DNA of 64,000 bases from Streptomyces sp. SDr-06 (GTDB taxonomy: Bacteria; Actinomycetota; Actinomycetes; Streptomycetales; Streptomycetaceae): the NCBI RefSeq assembly GCF_003324565.1, contig NZ_QOLA01000015.1:124001-188000 (forward strand). Direction: 5' to 3'. The translations under genes were made by a program, and so were the position numbers. Of the stretch, positions 22,929 to 31,492 are shown one piece after another. Position 1 is the stretch's first letter; each line of letters opens with the position of its first letter. The notes beneath the pieces were generated by a model that was not told the DNA's origin, did not search any database, and saw only the letters and a list, made by a program, of their open reading frames with translations.

Positions 22929-24122
22929 TCAGTCGGTCTGCTGCCGCTGCCCCCGCTCGAAGTACGCCACGAGCTCGGGGTCGAGCCGCGGCACCTCGCG
23001 GGGGGTGCCGCCGGCCCGCAGGGAGGCCGTCGCCTCGTAGCCCGCCGCGACCGCCATCCGGGCGGCGACGGGAGAGGTGTCCGTGACGCCCCCGTCGCGC
23101 ACGAACCGCAGGAACTCGTCGATGATCAGCGGGTCCGCCCCGGCGTGCCCGTCGTCCTTGTCGGCGTCGGGGATCTCGTGCGTCTCGTCCGGCTCGGCCC
23201 GGTACTCGGAGCGCCGGGAGTTCCAGACCTTCACGTGGCCGCCGGGGCCGTCGCCGAAGTTCTCCAGGCGGCCCGCGTCGCCGATGACCGTGTAGTTGCG
23301 CCAGTAGTCGGGGGTGAAATGACACTGCTGGTAGGAGGCGAGGACACCGTTGTCGAGGCGCATGTTGAGCAGCGAGACGTCCTCGATGTCGATCACCGGA
23401 TTGAGTGCGCGCTGGGTGTGCGGGGGCCAGTGGCCGTCCTCGGTGTACCAGTCCTCGGTCTTGGGCTCCCCGGGTGCCCGCCGGTGCGGGTTGTCGCCGT
23501 ACACCATCAGGTCGCCCATGGCCTGCACGTCGCGCGTGTAGCCGCCGGACAGCCAGTGCAGTACGTCGATGTCGTGCGCGGCCTTCTGGAGCAGGAGGCC
23601 GGTGGTGTACTGGCGCTCGGCGTGCCAGTCCTTGAAGTACCAGTCGCCGCCGTAGCCCACGAAGTGGCGCACCCAGACCGTCTTGACGGTGCCGATGGCG
23701 CCGCGGCCGATGAGGTCGCGCATCATCCGCACGACCGGCATGTGCCGCATGTTGTGGCCCACGTACAGACGGGTGCCGGTCTCGCGCGCCGTGTGCAGGA
23801 TCTCGTCGCAGCGCTCGACCGTGATGTCGAGCGGCTTCTCGACGAAGGCGGGCTTGCCCGCGAGCAGCGCGGCGCAGGCCAGGTCGGCGTGCGTGTGGTC
23901 GGGGGTGAGCACGAGCACGGCGTCGAGGTCCGGGGCCTCGATCACCTTGCGGTGGTCGGCCGAGAGGGCCGCGCCGGGGAAGGCCGCGGCGGCCGCCTCG
24001 CGGGCCCGCGGGTCGGGATCCGCGACGGCCGCGACGACGGAGCCGCGACCGGGCCGGTGCGCGGTGCGCGCGAGGGTGCCGCGCATGCCGTATCCGATGA
24101 CGCCGATACGGAGGTCGGTCAT
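22929..24122 (-). CDS. Gfo/Idh/MocA-family oxidoreductase
   Basis: 397 residues. The N-terminal Rossmann domain starts RIGVIGYGMRGTLA, and the conserved EKP motif is in KPAFVEKPLDIT. The C-terminal domain has KAAHDIDVLHWLSGG, where the catalytic-type Asp/His sit, and GDAGRLENFGDG. Family members oxidise or reduce sugars and cyclitols with NAD(P); the substrate is unreadable. It stands alone with no linked sugar gene. ATG 24122 directly begins the Rossmann strand. Confidence 0.9.
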   Translation of the reverse strand: MTDLRIGVIGYGMRGTLARTAHRPGRGSVVAAVADPDPRAREAAAAAFPGAALSADHRKVIEAPDLDAVLVLTPDHTHADLACAALLAGKPAFVEKPLDITVERCDEILHTARETGTRLYVGHNMRHMPVVRMMRDLIGRGAIGTVKTVWVRHFVGYGGDWYFKDWHAERQYTTGLLLQKAAHDIDVLHWLSGGYTRDVQAMGDLMVYGDNPHRRAPGEPKTEDWYTEDGHWPPHTQRALNPVIDIEDVSLLNMRLDNGVLASYQQCHFTPDYWRNYTVIGDAGRLENFGDGPGGHVKVWNSRRSEYRAEPDETHEIPDADKDDGHAGADPLIIDEFLRFVRDGGVTDTSPVAARMAVAAGYEATASLRAGGTPREVPRLDPELVAYFERGQRQQTD

Positions 24123-25358
24123 GTCAACTTCCTTCACGTCGGGCGGTGTTGCCGTGGGGAGTGCGGCGGAGCGAGGGCGTGTCCGGGCCGCGCCGGGGCG
24201 CGGGACGTACCGTCCGGCGGGCCCTGAGGTCGAGGGGCATGCTGCGCATTGTTCTCGATGTCGGTGGCCGCGGCAGGTACATCGCGGCAACCGCGTGCCT
24301 GCGTCGGCCGGGCGCGTGCCCGCCCGGCCCGCGAGGTGGCCGGATTCCTCACCACTTCCCCACACCACAGGGGTCGCCGGCGCACGAGCGACGGCCCTGG
24401 GCCGCTCGGTCAACCCCCGTTTCGCGTCGTCGGCCCCTGTCCGGATGCGGATGGCTGGTGGCCGGAGCGTTTCGGTGCCCCGGAGCCGTGACCTGGACGG
24501 CGTCCGATTCCGCATCGCGCGCGGGGCCCGCTCCCCTCACCACCTCATAGCACCGTTCGCGCCGGTTCACACCCCAACGCGCCACCCCTGGACGCAACCG
24601 CAAGAGGCCGCGAGACCTCCCGTCGCCCCTTACCGAGCCCTCCGACTCCCATGGCGCGCACCCGAGTTGCGGATCAACAGAGCCCGCCATCGCCACTCCT
24701 CGCGGGACCGTGCCGACCAACGGCCTACCCCTACGACCGGCACCCGAGGCCCGAGGCCGCCCCCCGCACCCGCCCGCCCGGGCCCCGGCACGCCGGGGGC
24801 CCTACGCGGGACCCCCAGGTCAGCGCGGAGATCAGAGGCCTTCCACGCCCGCTGGGGAAGGGGCCCGGGCCGACCCAACCGCCGTACTCGGCAGGCCGGT
24901 TAGCCACCCGACGCCACCCCAGACGAGCCACAGGGACGGGCGGCAGGGGGTCGCCTGCCTCCGGTGGTCACCCTTGAACGCGAAGGCGAGATCAATTTCG
25001 TCGATGTTGAAGCGGAATCGGCTCTTCGGTTGTCCCCAGATGTCACGACGGTGCCCATCTGATTCCGTTTCCTGGCCCTCAGTGCCACATGCCCACGAAA
25101 CCTTTGCCGTTGGCATGTGGCAGAAAGTTGTGTGAAGGGGATGCAATCGACTGGGACCGAACGGGCCGGCCCGCACACAACACATCGTCATTCAAACGTC
25201 AACACGCTTGATTCTGGCCAAAGTTGACGCTGAATGTTGTACCCACCGAAGGTGATCCACAGCATGATGGGGGTCGGCCTCTTCGGGACGGGACCACTGC
25301 CGATGCACCACCTGCCGGGGCCTCCCGCGGCAGGCGTTTCGCGGAGGAGGGCTCGCGG
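24123..25358. other. Long spacer without a convincing gene
   Basis: About 1.2 kb between divergent genes. Open frames exist on both strands but are Pro/Arg-rich composition artefacts without family signals. The part from ~24970 to 25260 is clearly less GC-rich than its surroundings and holds a perfect 11-bp inverted repeat (25083-25122). I see no tRNA or mobile element. Confidence 0.5.
25083..25122. promoter_or_regulatory. Perfect 11-bp inverted repeat upstream of the acyl-CoA-dehydrogenase-like gene
   Basis: TGCCACATGCC (25083-25093) and GGCATGTGGCA (25112-25122) are exact inverted copies 18 bases apart, about 240 bp before the start at 25359, within a lower-GC stretch that looks like a promoter region. 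The centre-to-centre distance of the arms, about 29 bp, suits a regulator operator better than a compact hairpin. Confidence 0.5.
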
Positions 25359-26564
25359 ATGGACGCATACTTCAACAGCCGGCTTCACCAACAACTCAGG
25401 GAAGACGTACGCCACTTCGCGGAACGCGAGGTCCGGCCCCGGATCGCCGAGATGGAAAGGGCCCGCACCGTCCAGCACGAGCTGTCGCGGCTCATCGCCC
25501 GGCAGGGCTGGATAGGGGCCACCGTGAGCCCCGCGTACGGCGGGATGGGAGTGGGCCACCTCGGCAAGACCATCATCATCGAGGAACTGTCGCGGGTGAG
25601 CGGCGCGATGGGCGCGATGGTACAGGCGTCCCAGCTCGGCGTCGCCAAGATCGTGCACTTCGGGAACGAGGAGCAGAAGAAGACCTGGCTCCCGGCCGTC
25701 TCCGCGGGTGAGTGCCTGCCGACGATCGCCGTCACCGAACCGGAGTCGGGCGGACACGTGCTGGGCATGGCGGCGAGCGCGGTCCGCGACGGGGACGACT
25801 ACGTCCTCAATGGCCGAAAAGTATATGTCGGCAACAGTCACGTCGGTGATCTTCACGGCGTGGTCCTGCGCACCGGACCCGGATCGAAGGGGCTGTCGGC
25901 CTTCCTCGTCGAGTCCGATCGGCCGGGCTTCTCGCTGGGCGAGCACCGCGAGTCGATGGGGCTGCACGGCTTCAGCTTCGGCGAGGTCTTCTTCGACAAC
26001 TGCCGTGTCCCGGCGGCCAATCGGCTGGGCGAGGAGGGCGACGGGCTCGCCGTCGCGTACTCCTCCAGCGTCCTGTACGGCCGGGCCAACCTCACCGCGG
26101 TCTCCCTCGGCATCCACCAGGCGATCCTGGAGGAGACCACCAGGTTCTGCACCGAGCGGATCCGCTACGGCAAACCGCTGCACGAACTCCCCAACATCAA
26201 AATCAAGTTGGGGCAGCTGCAGTCCCGCCTGATGACGGCCCGGCTCGTCGCCTACCACGCGGTCGACCTGCTCGACCGGGGACTGCCGTGCGACGCGGAG
26301 CTCATGAACGCGAAGGTCGTCAACGTCGAGTCGGCCCTGGACTCCGCCCGCAACGCCATGGAGATCCACGCGGCGGCCGGGCTGTTCACCGACCGGCCCA
26401 TCGAGCGGTACCTGCGCGACGCCCACCACATCTTCGCCCCGGCCGGCACCTCGGACGTACAGCTGCTGCGGCTGGCGGAGGTGGCGCTGGGCACGGCGAA
26501 GGGCCAGTGGTCCGAGCGGCTCTCCGACCTGGTGCGGATGGAGGAGCTGACGGCGGCCCACTGA
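25359..26564 (+). CDS. Acyl-CoA dehydrogenase family protein
   Basis: 401 residues with all three acyl-CoA dehydrogenase domains: the N-terminal helical domain (WIGATVSPAYGGMGVGHLGKTIIIEELSRVSGAMGAM), the beta domain (TIAVTEPESGGHV, VLNGRKVYVGN) and the C-terminal helices (RYGKPLHELPNIKIKLGQLQ). The usual catalytic Glu in YEGTSEIQ is replaced in APAGTSDVQLL, so either the base is elsewhere or it is not a plain dehydrogenase. ATG 25359 follows GGAGGAGG at ~25342-25349; the open frame extends back to 25224 without a good start. It has no co-directional neighbour. The substrate is unknown. Confidence 0.88.
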   Translation: MDAYFNSRLHQQLREDVRHFAEREVRPRIAEMERARTVQHELSRLIARQGWIGATVSPAYGGMGVGHLGKTIIIEELSRVSGAMGAMVQASQLGVAKIVHFGNEEQKKTWLPAVSAGECLPTIAVTEPESGGHVLGMAASAVRDGDDYVLNGRKVYVGNSHVGDLHGVVLRTGPGSKGLSAFLVESDRPGFSLGEHRESMGLHGFSFGEVFFDNCRVPAANRLGEEGDGLAVAYSSSVLYGRANLTAVSLGIHQAILEETTRFCTERIRYGKPLHELPNIKIKLGQLQSRLMTARLVAYHAVDLLDRGLPCDAELMNAKVVNVESALDSARNAMEIHAAAGLFTDRPIERYLRDAHHIFAPAGTSDVQLLRLAEVALGTAKGQWSERLSDLVRMEELTAAH

Positions 26565-26588
26565 CCGTACGCGCATCGCGGGGGCGGC

Positions 26589-27161
26589 TCAGATGCGGCC
26601 GTCCTCGCGCCGGTGGATCTGCTCGATCAGCTCCGCGGCCATCGACTTGATCGTCTCCAGGCCGGCCCTGCCCCAGGGCCGGGGCTCGGTGTCGACCACG
26701 CAGATCGTGCCGAGTGCGATGCCCGTACGGTCGATGAGCGGCGCCCCGAGGTAGGACCGGATGCCGATCTCGTCCACGACCGGGTTGCCCGCGAACCGCG
26801 GGTAGTCGCACACGTCCTCCAGGACCAGGGCCTTGCGCCGGACCACGACGTGCGGGCAGTAGCCGTGGTCCCGGGCCATGATCCGGCTCACCCCGCCGGA
26901 CGCGGCGGCCGCCGCCCCCAGGTCCGAGCCGTTGTGCGTGCCGTTCGGCGTGTGCAGCCCGGCGAAGAACTGCTGGTTCTCGTCAATGAAGTTGACCATC
27001 GAGAAGGGCGCTCCGGTCACCTCGGCGAGCTTGTGCGCGAACTCGTCGAAGGCCGGGTCGGGCCGCTCCCCCATGCCCAGCTGCCGCAGCCGCTGGACGC
27101 GGACCGGCGCCTCCCGGTCGACGGGGGTGAGCAGGAGATGGCCGGTCGGGTCGTACGTCAT
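26589..27161 (-). CDS. GAF-domain protein linked to a conservon
   Basis: 190 residues, essentially one GAF domain: FDEFAHKLAEVTGAPFSMVNFIDENQQFFAGLHTP, DHGYCPHVVVRRKALVLEDVCDYPRFAGNPVVDEIGIRSYLGAPLIDRTGIALGTICVVDTEPRPW. The central Cys in GYCPH is conserved in this GAF subgroup. It starts 2 bases after the stop of the conservon GTPase gene and ends the operon. It may sense a small molecule or redox state and feed into the conservon complex. Confidence 0.88.
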   Translation of the reverse strand: MTYDPTGHLLLTPVDREAPVRVQRLRQLGMGERPDPAFDEFAHKLAEVTGAPFSMVNFIDENQQFFAGLHTPNGTHNGSDLGAAAAASGGVSRIMARDHGYCPHVVVRRKALVLEDVCDYPRFAGNPVVDEIGIRSYLGAPLIDRTGIALGTICVVDTEPRPWGRAGLETIKSMAAELIEQIHRREDGRI

Positions 27162-27163
27162 AG

Positions 27164-27781
27164 TCAAGCTCCATGGCTGGTGGCTGCCGGAATGGTGGCG
27201 AGCAGATGCTGGACCAGGGTGACCAGCGTGCGGATGCCGGAGCTGCCGATGCGGGCGTCGCACAGCACGACGGGGACCTCGGGCTTGAGGTCTATGGCGG
27301 CCCGCACCTCCTCCGGGTCGTAATGGTAGGAGCCGTCGAACTCGTTGACGGCGACGAGGAATCCGATCCCCCGCCGCTCGAAGAAGTCGACGGCGGAGAA
27401 GCATTCGTCGAGCCGCCGGGTGTCGGCGAGGATCACCGCCCCCAGGGCCCCCTCGGAGAGCTCGTCCCACATGAACCAGAAGCGCTCCTGCCCGGGCGTG
27501 CCGAACAGGTAGAGCACGTGGCGGTCGTCCAGGGTGATGCGGCCGAAGTCCATGGCCACCGTCGTGGTGGTCTTGGACTCGACCCCTTCGAGGCTGTCGT
27601 GGGCCACGCTGACCGTGGTGAGGAGCTCTTCGGTGGAGAGCGGTTCGATCTCGCTGACCGCCCCGACAAAGGTCGTCTTGCCGACCCCGAAGCCGCCCGC
27701 GACGAGGATTTTCAGCGCGGTCGGGAAGAGGTCCGCGGCGTCCCCGTCGGGCAGGGCGTCAAAGCCGTCGTCGTAGGCCAT
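27164..27781 (-). CDS. cvnD: Conservon small GTPase CvnD
   Basis: 205 residues. P-loop KILVAGGFGVGKTTFVGAVSEIEPL, switch and DxxG-type region FGRITLDDRHVLYLFGTPGQERFWFMW, and the NxxD-like specificity motif VAVNEFDG. This is the MglA/Ras-like ATP/GTP-binding protein encoded fourth in Streptomyces conservons, which form a membrane-associated complex resembling eukaryotic G-protein signalling. It overlaps the 3' end of cvnC by 23 bases. Confidence 0.95.
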   Translation of the reverse strand: MAYDDGFDALPDGDAADLFPTALKILVAGGFGVGKTTFVGAVSEIEPLSTEELLTTVSVAHDSLEGVESKTTTTVAMDFGRITLDDRHVLYLFGTPGQERFWFMWDELSEGALGAVILADTRRLDECFSAVDFFERRGIGFLVAVNEFDGSYHYDPEEVRAAIDLKPEVPVVLCDARIGSSGIRTLVTLVQHLLATIPAATSHGA

Positions 27782-28130
27782 CGAGCACTGCCTCCAGCAG
27801 AGATCGGTCGGTGGGTGTGTGGTGGAAGCGGGGGGCCCGGGCGGTCACCGCCCCGCAGTCCACCAGATCGGAAAGGAGCACCTTGGTGACGACGGCCGGC
27901 AGCCGTAAGTGCGCCGAGATCTCCGCCACCGATGTGGGCCCCTTGCACAGGCCGAGGGCCTGCGAGTGCTCGGGGCCCAGGTGCGTCTGGGGGACCGTGC
28001 CGGTGGCCATGACCTGGGAGAGCAGGTCCAGGGTCGCGGTCGGCCTGGTCCGGCCGTTGCTGACCGTGTAGGGGCGGATGAGCCGCCCGGCCGCGTCGTC
28101 CAGCCACGGCCCGTCCTGCGGGGCCGCCAC
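27759..28130 (-). CDS. cvnC: Conservon DUF742 protein CvnC
   Basis: 123 residues of the DUF742 family: LIRPYTVSNGRTRPTATLDLLSQVMATG, a winged-helix-like PTSVAEISAHLRLPAVVTKVLLSDLVDCGAV and the end RSLLEAVLDGLRRRL. GTG 28130 lies 2 bases after the stop of cvnB, and the family begins close to this point. It probably bridges the roadblock protein and the GTPase. Confidence 0.93.
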   Translation of the reverse strand: MAAPQDGPWLDDAAGRLIRPYTVSNGRTRPTATLDLLSQVMATGTVPQTHLGPEHSQALGLCKGPTSVAEISAHLRLPAVVTKVLLSDLVDCGAVTARAPRFHHTPTDRSLLEAVLDGLRRRL

Positions 28131-28132
28131 GG

Positions 28133-28567
28133 TCAACTCCTCAGGCCGCTCGGTGTCCCGGCCCCCTGCCTGGCCGGCGTGACGAGATACGGTCGTACGC
28201 TCTTGACGAGCATGGCCATCTCGTAGCCGAGGACCGCCGCGTCGGCCTCCCGGCCGGCGAGCACGGCGAGACAGGTGCCCGAGCCGGCCGTGGACACGAA
28301 CAGCAGCGTGGAGTCGAGCTCCACCACCACCTGCCGGACCTCGCCCCCGTCGCCGAAACGGGCCCCCGCGCTGCGGCCGAGCGAGTAGAGGCCCGAGGCG
28401 AGCGCCGCCATGTGGTCGGCGCTGTCGGTGTCCAGTCCGTGAACGGATTTCACCAGACCGTCGGAGGAGAGCAGAACCGCATTGCGGGTGTAGGGCACCC
28501 GCTGGACCAGTCCGCTCAGCAGCCAGTCGAGGTCCGAGTGGTGTCCGGTCGGCGCATCGCTCGCCAT
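28133..28567 (-). CDS. cvnB: Conservon roadblock/LC7 protein CvnB
   Basis: 144 residues with the roadblock/LC7 pattern: LDWLLSGLVQRVPYTRNAVLLSSDGL, DHMAALASGLYSLGRSAG and VRQVVVELDSTLLFVSTAGSGTCLAVLAGREADAAVLGYEM. Such proteins act as GTPase-associated scaffolds. It starts 7 bases after the stop of cvnA and is followed at 2 bases by cvnC. Confidence 0.95.
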   Translation of the reverse strand: MASDAPTGHHSDLDWLLSGLVQRVPYTRNAVLLSSDGLVKSVHGLDTDSADHMAALASGLYSLGRSAGARFGDGGEVRQVVVELDSTLLFVSTAGSGTCLAVLAGREADAAVLGYEMAMLVKSVRPYLVTPARQGAGTPSGLRS

Positions 28568-28574
28568 GGTGCAT

Positions 28575-30482
28575 CTACTCCTTGGAGTGTTCGGCGTCAG
28601 TTTCCGACTGGAGCGCCTGGGGTGAGAGGTGGGTCGACTGTGCGGGGTGGCTCTGCTGTGCCTCTGCGAGGCCGATCCCCCGCTGGAAGGCGGCCATCAA
28701 CCCCGGGTCGTGCAGGGCGTGTTCATCCTCCCTGCGGGGTGCGGGGGCGTCCCGCAGCTGGGGCACGAGGTGTTCCTGGCTGCGGCGGCGCGGCAGGTCG
28801 GGCCGGCCCATGGTGCCGCGCACGGCGCCGTTCTGGGCCCTCGGGGTCACGGGCATCCGGGACTCGATGGTCTCGGGGGCCACACCGTGCTGGATGCCGG
28901 GGGGTGCGGCCGCCGGGTTGGGCCGCTCGTCGTGCGCCCCGCGCACGGGCAGCGGCCCGCTGCCGTGACCGGCCGTGGTCGGCTCGGTCAGCTGCTGTCG
29001 GGGCGGCGGAATCAGGTCGATGCCGTGCCGCGCCTGGTGTACGGGCTCCGGCTGGGGGGGTGCGATGGCGGGCTGGGGGACGGCGGGCGGCAGGGGCGCG
29101 CTCACCTCGGCGGGACGCGCGGCCTGCGCGGGCGACGGCACGACGGGAATCTGGCCGGTGCTGTCGCGCTCCGCCTGCGGCTCGGGCCTGCCCGGCTGGT
29201 TGAGCCCCTCGGGCTCGGAGCCCAACAGGCCCTGCGGCAGCACCAGTACGGCCTGGACGCCGCCGTAGATGTTGGTCTGGAGACGGACGGCGATGCCGTG
29301 CCGCCGGGCCAGCGCGGAGACCACGAAGAGCCCGATGCGCCCGTCCTGGAGGAGGTGGGCGACGTTGACCTGGTCGGGGTCGGACAGCAGCGCGTTCATC
29401 TTGTTCTGCTCGGTGACCGGCATGCCGAGGCCGCGGTCCTCGACCTCCACGGCCAGCCCCGCCGTCACGAACTGGGCCCGCAGCAGCACCTGGGTGTGCG
29501 GCGCGGAGAACACCGTCGCGTTCTCGACGAGTTCGGACAGCAGGTGGATGACGTCGGCCACGGCGTGCCCGCGCAGCGTGCCGTCGATCGGCGGGACCAG
29601 CTTGACCCGGGGGTACTGCTCCACCTCGGCGATCGAGGAGCGCAGGACCTCGGTCATGGTGACCGGGTGGGACCACTGGCGGCGTGAGATGGCACCGCCG
29701 AGCACGGCGAGGTTCTCGGCGTGGCGGCGGATGCGGGTGGCCAGGTGGTCGACGTGGAAGAGCCCCTTGAGCAGCTCGGGATCCTCGACCTCGTTCTCCA
29801 GCTCGTCGAGCAGCTGGATCTCGCGGTGCACGAGGGACTGGAGCCTGCGGGCGAGGTTGACGAAGACCTCGACCTTCTGCTCGTTGCCGACGCTGCTGGA
29901 GAGCTGGGAGGCCTGCACCACGGCGGCCACGGCCGCGTCGTGGGAGCGGTTCAGCTCGTGCGCGAGCAGCTCGAACTCGTCGGCGCCGGCTGGCAGTTGC
30001 GCCGGTGCGGGCCGCGCGGGCGGTCCTTCGCCGCGGCGCAGCGCCTCCACGACCGTACGGAGATCGGCGGCCGAGCGGGCGCTGCCCCGGCGCAGCCCGT
30101 TGGCCCGGCCGAGCACAGTCTTGGCCGCCCGGTCGGCGCCGATCCCGGCCGCGACCAGCGCGGCGATGGCGAGCGCGGCGAGGCCCGCGAGCACGGCCCA
30201 CAGCCCCACCGAGGGGTGGCGGCCGGTGGAGTGCAGGGTGAACGCGACGGCCGCCGCGCCGCACAGCACCGCCACGGTGGCAGGCAGCACGGCGGCGCGC
30301 AGCAGCTGCGGACGTATGCGGGACTCGGGCGACGGGCGCGGCCCGGGGGGCGTCGGCGCCCGGCCCGCGGGGGCCGGTTGCCCGGTCTCGGCGGTGGGCT
30401 GGTGCGGCCGGGTGGCGTTGCGGCCGTGCCGCCCGCCCTCGCGGCGGTCCGGCCGCGCGGCGGGTGCGCGGAGATGAGACAT
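28575..30482 (-). CDS. cvnA: Conservon sensor-kinase-like protein CvnA
   Basis: 635 residues. Two membrane segments (LLRAAVLPATVAVLCGAAAVAFTL; VGLWAVLAGLAALAIAALVAAGIG) are followed by a HAMP/linker-like helix, a dimerisation region (RRLQSLVHREIQLLDELENE) and an HATPase_c domain with HLLSELVENATVF and VEDRGLGMPVTEQ. The C-terminal ~230 residues are Pro-rich and probably disordered. It has no extracellular sensor domain of size. ATG 30482 has GAGGA ~5 bases upstream; ATG 30509 lacks a site. It is first of the cvnABCD-GAF operon. Confidence 0.92.
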   Translation of the reverse strand: MSHLRAPAARPDRREGGRHGRNATRPHQPTAETGQPAPAGRAPTPPGPRPSPESRIRPQLLRAAVLPATVAVLCGAAAVAFTLHSTGRHPSVGLWAVLAGLAALAIAALVAAGIGADRAAKTVLGRANGLRRGSARSAADLRTVVEALRRGEGPPARPAPAQLPAGADEFELLAHELNRSHDAAVAAVVQASQLSSSVGNEQKVEVFVNLARRLQSLVHREIQLLDELENEVEDPELLKGLFHVDHLATRIRRHAENLAVLGGAISRRQWSHPVTMTEVLRSSIAEVEQYPRVKLVPPIDGTLRGHAVADVIHLLSELVENATVFSAPHTQVLLRAQFVTAGLAVEVEDRGLGMPVTEQNKMNALLSDPDQVNVAHLLQDGRIGLFVVSALARRHGIAVRLQTNIYGGVQAVLVLPQGLLGSEPEGLNQPGRPEPQAERDSTGQIPVVPSPAQAARPAEVSAPLPPAVPQPAIAPPQPEPVHQARHGIDLIPPPRQQLTEPTTAGHGSGPLPVRGAHDERPNPAAAPPGIQHGVAPETIESRMPVTPRAQNGAVRGTMGRPDLPRRRSQEHLVPQLRDAPAPRREDEHALHDPGLMAAFQRGIGLAEAQQSHPAQSTHLSPQALQSETDAEHSKE

Positions 30483-30824
30483 CGGCGTCCTCGGTGCGTT
30501 GGGTCCCATGGATCATTCTGGCAGGCCCAACTCGGCTGATGTAAGGCCCACTTTGATCGTCGACCACTCACCGTAGTCGCCAATCCATCACCCTCGGTGC
30601 GCAGTTGGCAAAGTTCCACGCACAGCGTCCCGCTCTGGTATGACGCATCGTACGACAGACCGATAACGTGCGGGATCTTCAACTCTCCCCCACGGAACGG
30701 CCGATGCCCTGTCCCGCCCCCGCACGTTCCGCTTCACATCCTACGGAAGCCTTGGCCCATGCTTGACCGGGGGGCGGGCTGGAAGTGGGTTCGAAGGGGC
30801 ATTCCCCCGTCCTGTCCCACCCCC
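30483..30824. other. Conservon upstream region, no gene seen
   Basis: About 340 bp between the conservon start and the stop of the small membrane protein gene on the same strand. It includes a lower-GC stretch at ~30530-30690 that probably carries the cvnA promoter. No clear hairpin or gene is visible. Confidence 0.45.
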
Positions 30825-31253
30825 TCACCCCACCCTGGGAAACGCCGCACGCACACCCGCCCCGTTCACGACGAAGGCCGTCGCGGCGATCATCAGGGCG
30901 CAGGCCACCTGCAGGGCGACGAACCACGCCGGGAGGGCACCCGGGATCATGTCGAGGGCGACGATCGTGATCGGCACGGCGAGCGAGATGACGCGCACCC
31001 GCACGTAGGCCCACCGCTTTCCCCGTGCCGCGAGGGTCGTCAGCCAGTGGGTCACCACGGCGCTCGCGAGCACTCCGCCCGAGCGGCCCCACATGAACGA
31101 GGTCACCGTGTGTCCGGTGAGCGCGCGGATGACGACCGTGAGAAGGACGGCCGCGCTCAGCACACCGTAGGCCGTGACGATGAACCTCGCCCTGCGGAAG
31201 GCGCGTTGGGTGAGGGCGTCTGCCGGGGTGGCTTTGGGGATGGTGGTGTACAT
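30825..31253 (-). CDS. Small membrane protein of unknown function
   Basis: 142 residues with four hydrophobic segments (FIVTAYGVLSAAVLLTVVIRAL; VLASAVVTHWLTTLAAR; VRVISLAVPITIVALDMIPG; FVALQVACALMIAATAFVVNGAG). Positive residues flank the segments, with a short soluble N-terminus. No family recognised. It is divergent from the two-component system at 31493, with an inverted repeat between, and may be its target. Confidence 0.65.
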   Translation of the reverse strand: MYTTIPKATPADALTQRAFRRARFIVTAYGVLSAAVLLTVVIRALTGHTVTSFMWGRSGGVLASAVVTHWLTTLAARGKRWAYVRVRVISLAVPITIVALDMIPGALPAWFVALQVACALMIAATAFVVNGAGVRAAFPRVG

Positions 31254-31327
31254 GGCTTCCTCCGTCTGGGGCGCTTCGGGATGTCCGGTGTGGTGTCGAC
31301 GTTAGGAAGCGCGCCCAGGAGCCGGTA

Positions 31328-31363
31328 TGGGTCTGGGCGCACAGGCGGGTGGGTCCAGACCCA
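31328..31363. promoter_or_regulatory. Inverted repeat in the divergent promoter of the second two-component system
   Basis: TGGGTCTGG (31328-31336) and CCAGACCCA (31355-31363) are exact 9-bp inverted copies with an 18-base spacer, between the small membrane protein gene and the histidine kinase gene. This is a plausible binding site for the response regulator at 32737. Confidence 0.5.
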
Positions 31364-31492
31364 CTCCCCGTCCGATCCGGGGCGCGCCGGCCGGTGAGCG
31401 GTGCAGAGTGGAGATCACGAAGCCGTGGGGACCTGGTGGGCTCGGTGAAGGCGGCGGGTGCCACGGTCGGACGGGAAGGGGAAGGAAGGGTC

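Noticed and set aside
24123..25358. Possible small genes in the long spacer (for example a 119-residue minus-strand frame)
   Set aside because: The frames have no recognised motif and no good Shine-Dalgarno; some lie across the perfect inverted repeat and the lower-GC promoter-like stretch.
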